Below, piece by piece: positions 42,797 to 50,245 of a DNA stretch of 64,000 bases. The position numbers and the translations under genes were made by a program. Origin of the DNA: JBFHDX01 sp041584475 (GTDB lineage: Bacteria; Pseudomonadota; Alphaproteobacteria; UBA8366; JADFVY01); the NCBI GenBank assembly GCA_041584475.1, contig JBFHDX010000006.1, positions 3,211 through 67,210 on the forward strand, given 5' to 3'. Position 1 is the stretch's first letter. Each line of letters opens with the position of its first letter. The notes below the pieces were generated by a model. That model was not told where the DNA came from, made no database searches, and was given only the letters and a program-made list of their open reading frames with translations.

Positions 42797-43549
42797 ATGA
42801 GCAACAAGACCAGGACAGTCGTACTGACCGGAGCGAGCCGTGGAATCGGTCACGCCACGGTCAAACGGTTCTCGTCGGAGAACTGGCGGATCATCACCTG
42901 CAGCCGCGATGCGGTGCCCGAGGCGTGCAAACGCGACCCCAACTGGACCCACCATATCCCGACCGACCTGGCCGACGCCGACTCGATGGATCGGTTCGTT
43001 GCCAAGACCAATGAAATACTTGCCGGCAGCCCCCTGCACGCGCTCGTCAACAACGCCGCCGTCTCGCCAAAGACACCGTCCAAGGAGCGACTCGGTTGTC
43101 TGAACGGACCGATCGCAGGCTGGCGCAAGGTCTTCGACCTCAACTTCTTTGCGCCGCTCGTGCTCAGCCGCGGCTTCGCAAGCGCGCTCGGCCGCGGCGC
43201 GAAAAGCGGCGGGGCGGCGATCGTCAACATCACGTCGATCGCCGGCCATTACATCCATCCGTTCGCCGGCTCCGCCTATTCGACGTCGAAGGCGGCGCTC
43301 TCGGCGCTGACCCGCGAGATGGCGGTGGAATTCGCCGAACTCGGCGTCCGCGTCAACGCGGTCGCACCGGGGGAGATCGAGACCGAAATGATCGGCGAGG
43401 AATACGAGCCGCTGATCAACCGAATTCCGATGCATCGAATGGGCACCGCAGACGAGGTTGCGGGCTGCGTCTTCCAGCTGTGCACTCCCGATTTCGGCTA
43501 CGTCACCGGAACCGAGGTGTTCGTCACCGGCGGTCAGCACGTATACTGA
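42797..43549 (+). CDS. Short-chain dehydrogenase/reductase
   Basis: A 250-residue Rossmann-fold oxidoreductase. It shows TGASRGIGHATVKRF at the cofactor site, NNAA (ALVNNAAVSPK), the catalytic serine in NITSIAG and the Tyr-x3-Lys pair in AYSTSKAALSALTREMA. The C-terminal segment YVTGTEVFVTGGQHVY fits the FabG-like classical group. The substrate is unknown. TAAACT at 42784-42789 is a possible -10 of its own. It converges on the PadR-like gene. Confidence 0.88.
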   Translation: MSNKTRTVVLTGASRGIGHATVKRFSSENWRIITCSRDAVPEACKRDPNWTHHIPTDLADADSMDRFVAKTNEILAGSPLHALVNNAAVSPKTPSKERLGCLNGPIAGWRKVFDLNFFAPLVLSRGFASALGRGAKSGGAAIVNITSIAGHYIHPFAGSAYSTSKAALSALTREMAVEFAELGVRVNAVAPGEIETEMIGEEYEPLINRIPMHRMGTADEVAGCVFQLCTPDFGYVTGTEVFVTGGQHVY

Positions 43550-43579
43550 CCACACGCAGCGACCGGAATCGCGCCTTGT

Positions 43580-44125
43580 TCAGGGCCGGGCGTCGAGGTG
43601 GCAGAACCAGTCGTGGCGCTGGTTGAGTTCGGCGATCTCGCGGTCGAGCCACTCGGCCAGCAGCCCCTTGCCATAACTATTCCGCAGATCGCACAGGCGA
43701 GCGAGTTCCGCCTCGCAGGCTTCGGCGAGGATCTCCGCCTGCTCACTGCGATCCGATTCCGAGAGCAACGGCAGGAACCGTATCTTCAGAGCAATGACGA
43801 GGCGGCTCAGGTCGCTGGTAAGGCCGCGGACGTTGGACGTCATCAGTGTCCGGAATGAATCCCGCCCCGCCGGAGTGATCGCGAGGATCGAGTCGTCGGA
43901 CACCGACTCGACGGGTTCGGCCGCACCGTCGGCAGTGACCAGCCCCTCGTGCCGCAGCAGCTCGAGCGACGTGCCCAGCAGGTCGAGCGACGGACCGACG
44001 ATACGGGCGACGAAGAAGCGGATCTCCCGTGCCAGTTCGCCGTAAGGCTTCGCGGATTCGGCGAGGCTCCCCAACGCCGCTAGGCGCACGGCCTCCGCCG
44101 GAATGAGCGTGTTGTCGCGATACAT
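43580..44125 (-). CDS. PadR-like winged-helix regulator
   Basis: A 181-residue protein. Residues 1-75 look like a winged helix (AVRLAALGSLAESAKPYGEL; LGTSLELLRHEGLV; ILAITPAGRDSF). A helical C-terminal domain (residues 95-170) could dimerise. PadR is the closest family by feel, but I hold the family name only moderately. The ATG at 44125 has GGGGGAG close upstream. It follows the polyamine ABC operon on the same strand, with its own promoter and palindrome in the 100-base gap, so it may control that operon. Confidence 0.65.
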   Translation of the reverse strand: MYRDNTLIPAEAVRLAALGSLAESAKPYGELAREIRFFVARIVGPSLDLLGTSLELLRHEGLVTADGAAEPVESVSDDSILAITPAGRDSFRTLMTSNVRGLTSDLSRLVIALKIRFLPLLSESDRSEQAEILAEACEAELARLCDLRNSYGKGLLAEWLDREIAELNQRHDWFCHLDARP

Positions 44126-44157
44126 CGAGCTCCCCCGTCACCTCTGGACGTCAAACA

Positions 44158-44163
44158 ATCATA
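44158..44163 (-). promoter_or_regulatory. -10 element of the PadR-like gene
   Basis: TATGAT on the minus strand, 33 bases upstream of the ATG. A weak TTACCG (44188-44183) with a 19-base spacer may be the -35. Confidence 0.4.
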
Positions 44164-44167
44164 CACC

Positions 44168-44185
44168 CCGAATATGGTTATTCGG
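44168..44185. promoter_or_regulatory. Palindromic operator upstream of the PadR-like gene
   Basis: CCGAATA-TGGT-TATTCGG is an 18-base perfect palindrome lying between the predicted -35 and -10 of the regulator gene, a classical repressor position. The half-site CGAATA also occurs in the operator of the BigR-like gene, but the spacing differs (4 versus 6 bases between these halves). Confidence 0.55.
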
Positions 44186-44226
44186 TAAAGAATTTCGAGG
44201 GCTATTCGGGGGCGGCGACAGGCGGC

Positions 44227-45078
44227 TCAGCTCGGGCGGATTCCTCGCAGACGCTCGTTGCGGCGGCGCAAGAGCTCGAGCGACACCAGCAGGAAGATCG
44301 AGACGATGACCATCAGCGTTGCGACCGCGAGGATCGTCGGGCTGATCTGCTCGCGGATGCCCGAGAACATCTGCCACGGAATCGTGCGCTGCTTGAAACT
44401 GCCCACGAACAGCACGACGACGACCTCGTCGAACGAGGTGATAAAGGCGAACAGCGCGCCCGATATGACCCCCGGCAGAATCAGCGGCACGATCACCTTG
44501 AAGAAGACCGTCGGTGGCGATGCCCCCAGATTCTGCGCAGCGCGAATCAGGCTGTTGTCGAAACCGACCAGCGTCGCGGTCACCGTGATGACCACGAACG
44601 GCGTGCCCAGCGCGGCGTGCGCCAGTATGACGCCGAGGTGCGTGCCCTGCAGACCCATTTCCGAGTAGAAGAAGAACATGCCGGCGGCGGAAATGATGAG
44701 CGGCACGATCATCGGCGAGATCAGGATGCTCATGATCAGCGTGCGGAACGGCATCTGCGGGCGCGACAGGCCAAGCGCGGCCAGCGTGCCGAAAAAGGTG
44801 GACAGGATCGTCGCGAAGAAGGCGATGATGAAACTGTTCTCGACCGCGCCCAGCCAGTTCTGGTTGGTGAAGAAATCCTCGTACCATTTCAGCGAATAGC
44901 CCGCCGGGTCGAGCGCCAGCATTTCCTTGGTGAAGGTGAAGAACGGCACGGCGTTGAACGACAGCGGGATGATCACCACCAGCGGGAAGATCAGAAAGAA
45001 GAAGATCGCCGCGCACGTCGCGAGGTAGCTGTAGTGCCAGATCCGCTGCACGGGCGTCGCATATGGTGGCAGGCCCAT
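44227..45078 (-). CDS. ABC transporter permease, PotC type
   Basis: A 283-residue inner-membrane protein with six helices, the start helix being ATCAAIFFFLIFPLVVIIPL. The EAA loop is present near residue 175 (IRAAQNLGASPPTVFFKVIV) and docks on the PotA-like ATPase. It is the last transporter gene of the operon, eight bases after the PotB-type permease. Polyamine (spermidine/putrescine) or a related cation is the likely cargo by family. Confidence 0.9.
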   Translation of the reverse strand: MGLPPYATPVQRIWHYSYLATCAAIFFFLIFPLVVIIPLSFNAVPFFTFTKEMLALDPAGYSLKWYEDFFTNQNWLGAVENSFIIAFFATILSTFFGTLAALGLSRPQMPFRTLIMSILISPMIVPLIISAAGMFFFYSEMGLQGTHLGVILAHAALGTPFVVITVTATLVGFDNSLIRAAQNLGASPPTVFFKVIVPLILPGVISGALFAFITSFDEVVVVLFVGSFKQRTIPWQMFSGIREQISPTILAVATLMVIVSIFLLVSLELLRRRNERLRGIRPS

Positions 45079-45086
45079 GATCCCCG

Positions 45087-46361
45087 CTATCCTAGCTTCA
45101 TGTTATCGATGCCGACGATCTTGTCGTACAGAAGGTACAGCGCCAGAACGAGGCCGAGCAGGATGGTGCCCAGCGCCGCGGCGAGGCCCCAGTTCAGCGA
45201 GGACGAGATGTTGTAGGCAATGCGGTTGCTGATAAAGGTGCCCGACGTCCCGCCGACGAGTTCCGGGGTGATGTAGTAGCCGATCGCGAGGATGAAGACC
45301 AGAATTGCGCCCGCGCCGATGCCCGGCACGGTCTGCGGGAAGTAAATTTTCCAGAATGCATAGGCGGGCTTGGCGCCGAGCGACTGGGCGGCGCGAACAT
45401 AGCTCGGCGAGATCGTCTTCATGACGCTGTAGAGCGGCAGCACCATGAATGGCAGCAGGATGTGCGTCATGGCGATCACGGTGCCGGCGGCATTGTGGAT
45501 CATCGTCAGACGCGAGTCATCGGCCAGTACGCCGATCCCCACCAAGAAGTCGTTGATGACGCCCTCCTTCTGCAGCAGCGCGATCCATGAAGTCGTCCGC
45601 ACCAGCAGCGACGTCCAGAACGGCAGCAGCACCATGATGATGAGCAGGTTGCTGATCCGCGTCGGCACCGTTGCGAGCAGGTGCGCGATCGGAAATCCCA
45701 GGAGGAACGTCATGAGCGTAATGAAGGCACTGAGCGCCAGCGTGCGCCAGAACAGCGGCAGATAGATGCGCTGGTCCGACGGAGCCATGGCGATTTCGCC
45801 GTCGACGGTCCGCTGCGCATCCAGCGCCGCGAGGAAATAGCCGGGCGTAAAGTTGCCGGAAAACTGTTTGATAACCTTCCAGATGGCCGGATCCGCCCAG
45901 TCCTCGTCCATCTCGATCAGCGCTTCCCTGAACGGCGGATCCTCGATCCGGCGGACCTTGCGCGCGCTGGAGCGGAACAGGCTCGACATACCCGAATACT
46001 CGTAGTTCAGGCGCTGCCCGACCCGCGAAGCGGTCCGCTGCTCGCGCGCCACTTTCAAGTCCGCGACCATGGCCGCGAATGCTTCTTCCGGCGGCAGCTC
46101 CTGCGCGCCCGGATCCCAGTCCTTCAGGGCCGCCACGGTGCGCGGCAGCGTCTCGCCGACGATCTGGTTCTCCACCGAGCGGAAGAGCATGTCGCCGATC
46201 GGCAGCAGGAACGTAAACAAGATGAAAAGGAACAAGGGCAGGACGAGTCCGACCGCCTGCAGCCGCTGACGGCGGAGCGAGCGCCGGAGGCTGACCTTGA
46301 GCAGCTCACCGCTAGCCGCGCGAAGCGGCTCTTGCTTGCCTGTCTCGGCTATCGCCACCAT
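45087..46361 (-). CDS. ABC transporter permease, PotB type with a long periplasmic insertion
   Basis: A 424-residue inner-membrane protein, about 140 residues longer than E. coli PotB. Helix 1 is near residues 36-59 (VLPLFLFILFTFLLP). The next helix begins only near residue 203. The loop between is hydrophilic and helix-rich (KDWDPGAQELPPEEAFAAMV, and so on). The EAA loop RAAQSLGAKPAYAFWKIYFP is near residue 335. The ATG at 46361 is preferred to an in-frame TTG at 46394. Such extended PotB proteins occur in other alphaproteobacterial operons. Confidence 0.88.
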   Translation of the reverse strand: MVAIAETGKQEPLRAASGELLKVSLRRSLRRQRLQAVGLVLPLFLFILFTFLLPIGDMLFRSVENQIVGETLPRTVAALKDWDPGAQELPPEEAFAAMVADLKVAREQRTASRVGQRLNYEYSGMSSLFRSSARKVRRIEDPPFREALIEMDEDWADPAIWKVIKQFSGNFTPGYFLAALDAQRTVDGEIAMAPSDQRIYLPLFWRTLALSAFITLMTFLLGFPIAHLLATVPTRISNLLIIMVLLPFWTSLLVRTTSWIALLQKEGVINDFLVGIGVLADDSRLTMIHNAAGTVIAMTHILLPFMVLPLYSVMKTISPSYVRAAQSLGAKPAYAFWKIYFPQTVPGIGAGAILVFILAIGYYITPELVGGTSGTFISNRIAYNISSSLNWGLAAALGTILLGLVLALYLLYDKIVGIDNMKLG

Positions 46362-46402
46362 TGCTGGCCCCAAGATGCTTTGCGACGGGCGCAACGTCGG
46401 GG

Positions 46403-46426
46403 GCCGGGTTCCCGCAGGTACCCGGC
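46403..46426 (-). terminator. Intercistronic stem-loop after the polyamine-type binding protein gene
   Basis: GCCGGGT and ACCCGGC form a 7-bp perfect stem (10-base loop), extended by G-rich and C-rich flanks. It lies between the binding-protein stop (46441) and the PotB-type start (46361). It probably sets higher levels of binding protein than of permease. Confidence 0.5.
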
Positions 46427-46440
46427 ACCCCGTGCGTCGG

Positions 46441-47538
46441 TTACTGGATCAGCCAGGCCTGGAACTTCTCGTCGATATCGTCCCGGTAGTCCGCCCAGAA
46501 CTCGTAGTTATAGAGCAGCGTCGTCTTGGCGTTGTTCGGATCGGTCGGCATGTGCGGCGCCATGTCGATGCCGAGCGAGGCGTGCTTGCCGACGAGCGGC
46601 GCCGAGGACTTGCGGGCCGGACCGTAGGAAATGAATTTGGCCTGGTCCGCGAGACGCTGCGTGTCGGTGGCGAAATACAGGTACTTCTGCACTTCCTCGA
46701 GGTTCTTCGTGCCCTTCGGGATGATCCAGCCGTCGAGGTCGAACACCTGCCAGTCCCACAGCATCGCGACCGGCTGCTTCTCCTCCTCGATCAACGAGAA
46801 CAGGCGGCCGTTGTAGGTGGAGCCGATCACGACCTCGCCGTCGGCCAGGAGTTGCGGCGTCTGCGCACCCTTGGTCCACCAGACGACCTGATCCTTGATC
46901 GTGCTCAGCTTGGCCAGGGCACGGTCGACGCCCTCGTCGGTCTCGAGCATGTCATAGACGTCCTTCGGATCAACGCCGTCGCAGATGAGCGCCCATTCGA
47001 CATTGTTGATGGGCCGCTTCTCGAGCGAGCGCTTGCCGGGGATCTTCGCCAGGTCGAATACGTCGCAGACGCTCGTCGGCTTCGTCTTCACGAGATCGGT
47101 TCGGTAGCCGAACGTCGTCGAGTAGACGATCTGCGGGATGAAACACTCGGAGACGATCAGGTCGCCGAAATCCTCGCTCGCCGGCGTGCCGTCGGGGGCC
47201 GGGGCCAGCATCTTGTCGTGGTCGATCTCCATGGCCAACCCTTCGTCGCACAAGCGAATCGCGTCCGCCGCGACGACATCGACGAGATCCCAGGTCACGT
47301 TCCCGACCTCGTTCATGGCCCGCAGCTTTGCGACCGCGTCGTTCGAGGAATCGTCGTTGATGATGGTGATGCCCGGGTTCAACTTCATGTACGGATCGTG
47401 GTAGGCGTTCTGCTGGCTCGCCGAGTAAGCGCCGCCCCACGACACCATTACGAGATCCTTTGCCGACGCGACGCCGGCGCCGCCGACAAGGGCGGCTCCC
47501 GCCACAGCCGCGATCAGTGCTGTCCTGCATGTCTTCAT
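46441..47538 (-). CDS. ABC transporter binding protein, PotD/PotF-like
   Basis: A 365-residue periplasmic protein. The ATG at 47538 gives a signal peptide (MKTCRTALIAAVAGAALVGG, cut after ASA). The mature N-terminus KDLVMVSWGGAYSASQQNAY matches the PotD-like group. Lobe-crossing segments include DLVDVVAADAIRLCDEGLA and VVWWTKGAQTPQLLADGEV, and the C-terminus has NAKTTLLYNYEFWADY. Trp and Asp residues that hold polyamines cannot be checked without alignment. The ligand might also be another amino compound. Confidence 0.88.
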   Translation of the reverse strand: MKTCRTALIAAVAGAALVGGAGVASAKDLVMVSWGGAYSASQQNAYHDPYMKLNPGITIINDDSSNDAVAKLRAMNEVGNVTWDLVDVVAADAIRLCDEGLAMEIDHDKMLAPAPDGTPASEDFGDLIVSECFIPQIVYSTTFGYRTDLVKTKPTSVCDVFDLAKIPGKRSLEKRPINNVEWALICDGVDPKDVYDMLETDEGVDRALAKLSTIKDQVVWWTKGAQTPQLLADGEVVIGSTYNGRLFSLIEEEKQPVAMLWDWQVFDLDGWIIPKGTKNLEEVQKYLYFATDTQRLADQAKFISYGPARKSSAPLVGKHASLGIDMAPHMPTDPNNAKTTLLYNYEFWADYRDDIDEKFQAWLIQ

Positions 47539-47598
47539 CTTGATTGCTCCCATGTCTGTTTGAGTCTCTCGTCACTCCGGACCGCGGGGACCGGGCCG

Positions 47599-48711
47599 CT
47601 ACGCGGGAACCTCCTCGCGCAGCAGGTCCAATGCCCTGCAGTCGTCCTTCTCCCAGCCAACCTTGACCGGATCGTGCTCGCTCAGCGCGGCATGGCCGGA
47701 CGCGTTCGGTACCTTGACGATGAAATCGTCGTGGCCGCACACGTTGATCCGGGCACGAATGTGGTCGCCGAGGTAGATGAGTTCCTCCACCTTCCCCTCG
47801 AAAACGTTCTGATATTTGCCGTCCGGCGGGTTCACCTCGACGCGCTCGGGTCGCAGCGAAAGCGTCGTGCGTTCGCCCTTGCCGCCGACATTGACGGGCA
47901 GCGCCTGCACCGTGCCGCCGCCGTCGACCTCGACCGTGCAGGTGCCGTCGCTCAGCTCCTTCACCGTACCGAGCAGCTGATTGTTCTCGCCGATGAACTG
48001 TGCCACGAACGCGTTCTCCGGCCTCTCGTAGAGGTCGTCCGGCGTCGACAGCTGCTGCACGATGCCGTCGTTGAAGACGGCGATCCGGTTCGACATGGTC
48101 AGCGCCTCGGACTGGTCGTGCGTCACGTACACGACCGACACGCCGAGCGACTCGTGGATGTGCTTGATCTCGAACTGCATCTCCTCGCGTAGGTTCTTGT
48201 CGAGCGCACCGAGCGGCTCGTCCATCAGCACGAGGTCGGGATCGAATACGAGCGCCCGCGCAACCGCCACCCGCTGCTGCTGGCCGCCGGAGAGCTGTCC
48301 CGGTCGCCGCGCACCGAATGCGGGCAGGCGGACCATCTCGAGCGCGCGGTTGACGCGCTGTTCGATCTCCGACTTGTCCAGCTTTCGGACCTGTAGGGGA
48401 AACGCCAGATTTTCCGCCACCGTCATGTGCGGAAACAGGGCGTAGTTCTGGAACACCATGCCGATGCCGCGCCGGTAGGGCGGCACGTTGTTGATGGGCT
48501 TTCCGTTCAAGGTGATTTCGCCGTGCGTGGCGGGCTCGAACCCCGCCAGCATCATGAGGCAGGTCGTCTTGCCGGACCCGGAGGGACCGAGCATCGTGAG
48601 AAACTCTCCCCGCGCGATGTCCAGATTCAGGTTCTTCACGACGAGCGTCTCGCCGTCGTAGCTCTTCTGGACATCGATGAACCGAACTATCGGCTCGTTA
48701 TTGCTTGCCAT
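47599..48711 (-). CDS. ABC transporter ATPase, PotA type
   Basis: A 370-residue ATP-binding subunit. It has Walker A GPSGSGKTTCLMMLAG near residue 40, signature LSGGQQQRVAVARALVF near residue 140, Walker B LVLMDEPLGALD, and a C-terminal TOBE domain (FVAQFIGENNQLLGTVKEL onward) typical of PotA/FbpC/MalK relatives. It is the first gene of the operon, followed by binding protein and two permeases, all on the minus strand. Confidence 0.92.
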   Translation of the reverse strand: MASNNEPIVRFIDVQKSYDGETLVVKNLNLDIARGEFLTMLGPSGSGKTTCLMMLAGFEPATHGEITLNGKPINNVPPYRRGIGMVFQNYALFPHMTVAENLAFPLQVRKLDKSEIEQRVNRALEMVRLPAFGARRPGQLSGGQQQRVAVARALVFDPDLVLMDEPLGALDKNLREEMQFEIKHIHESLGVSVVYVTHDQSEALTMSNRIAVFNDGIVQQLSTPDDLYERPENAFVAQFIGENNQLLGTVKELSDGTCTVEVDGGGTVQALPVNVGGKGERTTLSLRPERVEVNPPDGKYQNVFEGKVEELIYLGDHIRARINVCGHDDFIVKVPNASGHAALSEHDPVKVGWEKDDCRALDLLREEVPA

Positions 48712-48790
48712 ATCCCCGCGTTTTCGCCCTGTTCCTCAACGGCGTCAGCGTATCGACACCGGTGGCCGGCGGTCCCGGCTCTGCCTCCTA

Positions 48791-48819
48791 TCCATAGGGA
48801 CAGAACCGATAAAAGTAAA
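48791..48819 (-). promoter_or_regulatory. Probable promoter of the polyamine-type ABC operon
   Basis: TTTACT (48819-48814) and TATGGA (48796-48791) on the minus strand are 17 bases apart, about 80 bases before the potA-type ATG. A 7-bp inverted repeat (GGCCGGC/GCCGGCC, 48820-48847) lies just upstream of the -35. Confidence 0.4.
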
Positions 48820-48865
48820 GGCCGGCATCCGTTTACCGGAGCCGGCCGGGGTCGACACGAGTACG

Positions 48866-48891
48866 CCGCGGCCCCGCTTGCGGGGCCGCGG
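48866..48891 (-). terminator. Terminator-like hairpin after hemA
   Basis: CCGCGGCCCCGC and GCGGGGCCGCGG are perfect 12-base complements only two bases apart (effectively 11 bp with a CTTG loop). It lies 26 bases past the hemA stop on the minus strand. It is very stable but lacks a T-run. Confidence 0.6.
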
Positions 48892-48916
48892 ACGTCAAGC
48901 CGCTATCGCGATGCGC

Positions 48917-50128
48917 CTAGGCCGCGCGTTTCAGGGACAGGTCGTTCCAGACATCGACCAGCGCCGCGACCAGATCGTCCATCATGGCATCGTCGTGCAA
49001 CGGCGACGGGGTCAGCCGCAAACGCTCGGTTCCCTTGGGCACCGTCGGGTAGTTGATCGGCTGCACGTAGATGTGGTGCCGCTCGAGCAAGAGGTCGCTC
49101 GCGCGCTTGCACAGCGCGGCATCGCCGACGAGCACCGGCACGATGTGGCAGACCGACGGCATGACGGGGATGCCCGCCGCTTTCAGTCGCGCCGTCAGCG
49201 TCGCCGCACGCTCCTGGTGACGATCGCGCAGATCCTGGGCACCCTTGACGTGGCGCACGCTGGCCAGGGCACCGGCGGCGACCGCCGGCGGCAGCGCCGT
49301 CGTGAAGATGAAGCCGTTGCCGTAGGAGCGCACGAAGTCGACGAGGTCGGCCGACGCCGCGATATAGCCGCCGATGACCCCGAACGCCTTGCCGAGCGTA
49401 CCCTGGATGATGGTGATGCGGTCCATCACCCCATCGCGTTCGGCGACACCCGCGCCGCGCGGCCCGTACATCCCGACCGCATGCACCTCGTCGAGGAAGG
49501 TCAGCGCGTTGTGCCGCTCGGCGACATCGCAGATCTCCTCGATCGGGGCGATGTCGCCATCCATCGAATATACCGATTCGAAGATGACCAGCTTGGGGCG
49601 TGACGGATCGTCGGCGGCCAGCAGGCGATCGAGATCTTCCGGATCGTTGTGTTTGAAGATCCGCTTGTCCGCGCGCGAATGCCGGATGCCCTCGATCATC
49701 GAGTTATGGTTCAGCGAATCCGAATAAAGTATGCAGCCGGGAAGCTGCGACCCCAGCGTCGACAGCGTCGTCATGTTGGCGACATAGCCCGACGTGAACA
49801 GCAGTGCGGCCTCGCGGCGATGCAGATCGGCAAGCTCGTGCTCGAGCAGGACGTGGTAATGATTAGTCCCGGAGATGTTTCGCGTCCCGCCCGCGCCGGC
49901 ACCGCATTTCTCGATCGCTTCGATCATCGCCGCCCGGACCTTTGCGGACTGGCCCATTCCGAGATAGTCGTTCGAACACCACACGGTCACGTCCGAAACG
50001 CGATCGCCCTCGTAGCGCACCGCCTGAGGGAAGCATCCGGCCTGCCGTTCCAGATCCGCGAAGATCCGGTACCGCCCCTCACTCCTCAGCGCACCCAGCT
50101 TTTTCTGGAAAAATACGTCGTAATCCAT
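48917..50128 (-). CDS. hemA: 5-aminolevulinate synthase (C4 pathway)
   Basis: A 403-residue PLP enzyme that condenses glycine and succinyl-CoA, the committed step of tetrapyrrole synthesis in alphaproteobacteria. Motifs are WCSNDYLGMG near residue 55, the HNSMIEGIRHS loop near residue 145, FLDEVHAVGMYGPRGAG near residue 215 and the PLP lysine in IIQGTLGKAFGV near residue 245. The ATG at 50128 gives the usual MDYDVFF start; an ATG directly before it is in frame. Any start upstream of 50170 would lie before the predicted transcript start. A perfect FNR/FixK box precedes it. Confidence 0.95.
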   Translation of the reverse strand: MDYDVFFQKKLGALRSEGRYRIFADLERQAGCFPQAVRYEGDRVSDVTVWCSNDYLGMGQSAKVRAAMIEAIEKCGAGAGGTRNISGTNHYHVLLEHELADLHRREAALLFTSGYVANMTTLSTLGSQLPGCILYSDSLNHNSMIEGIRHSRADKRIFKHNDPEDLDRLLAADDPSRPKLVIFESVYSMDGDIAPIEEICDVAERHNALTFLDEVHAVGMYGPRGAGVAERDGVMDRITIIQGTLGKAFGVIGGYIAASADLVDFVRSYGNGFIFTTALPPAVAAGALASVRHVKGAQDLRDRHQERAATLTARLKAAGIPVMPSVCHIVPVLVGDAALCKRASDLLLERHHIYVQPINYPTVPKGTERLRLTPSPLHDDAMMDDLVAALVDVWNDLSLKRAA

Positions 50129-50176
50129 CATCCCCAGTACCCTATTCAGCGTCTCGTGCGATTCGTAAGGAGCCCT

Positions 50177-50182
50177 ACCATA
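50177..50182 (-). promoter_or_regulatory. -10 element of hemA
   Basis: TATGGT on the minus strand. It predicts a start near 50170, which puts the FNR-type box at 50205-50218 exactly at -41.5. Confidence 0.5.
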
Positions 50183-50196
50183 CGGATTCGAATCCG
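50183..50196. promoter_or_regulatory. Palindrome CGGATTCGAATCCG within the hemA core promoter
   Basis: A 14-base perfect palindrome that would occupy about -13 to -26 of the hemA promoter, between the FNR-type box and the -10. A protein bound here would block RNA polymerase. Confidence 0.5.
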
Positions 50197-50204
50197 ATAC
50201 AGTA

Positions 50205-50218
50205 TTGATATGTATCAA
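50205..50218. promoter_or_regulatory. Perfect FNR/FixK-type box upstream of hemA
   Basis: TTGAT-ATGT-ATCAA matches the FNR/FixK/FnrL consensus in all ten defined positions, and one more base pair extends the palindrome on each side plus two inner ones. It is centred 83 bases upstream of the ATG. Oxygen control of hemA by FnrL or FixK is known in Rhodobacter and Bradyrhizobium. Confidence 0.8.
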
Positions 50219-50245
50219 TCGCGGGCACGAGCCGGAATTTCGGCT

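Noticed and set aside
50183..50198. Possible tRNA T-arm (GGATTCGAATCC) upstream of hemA
   Set aside because: With a 7-base TTCGAAT loop the flanking five bases do not pair, and no acceptor stem or anticodon arm is present. It is simply a palindrome.
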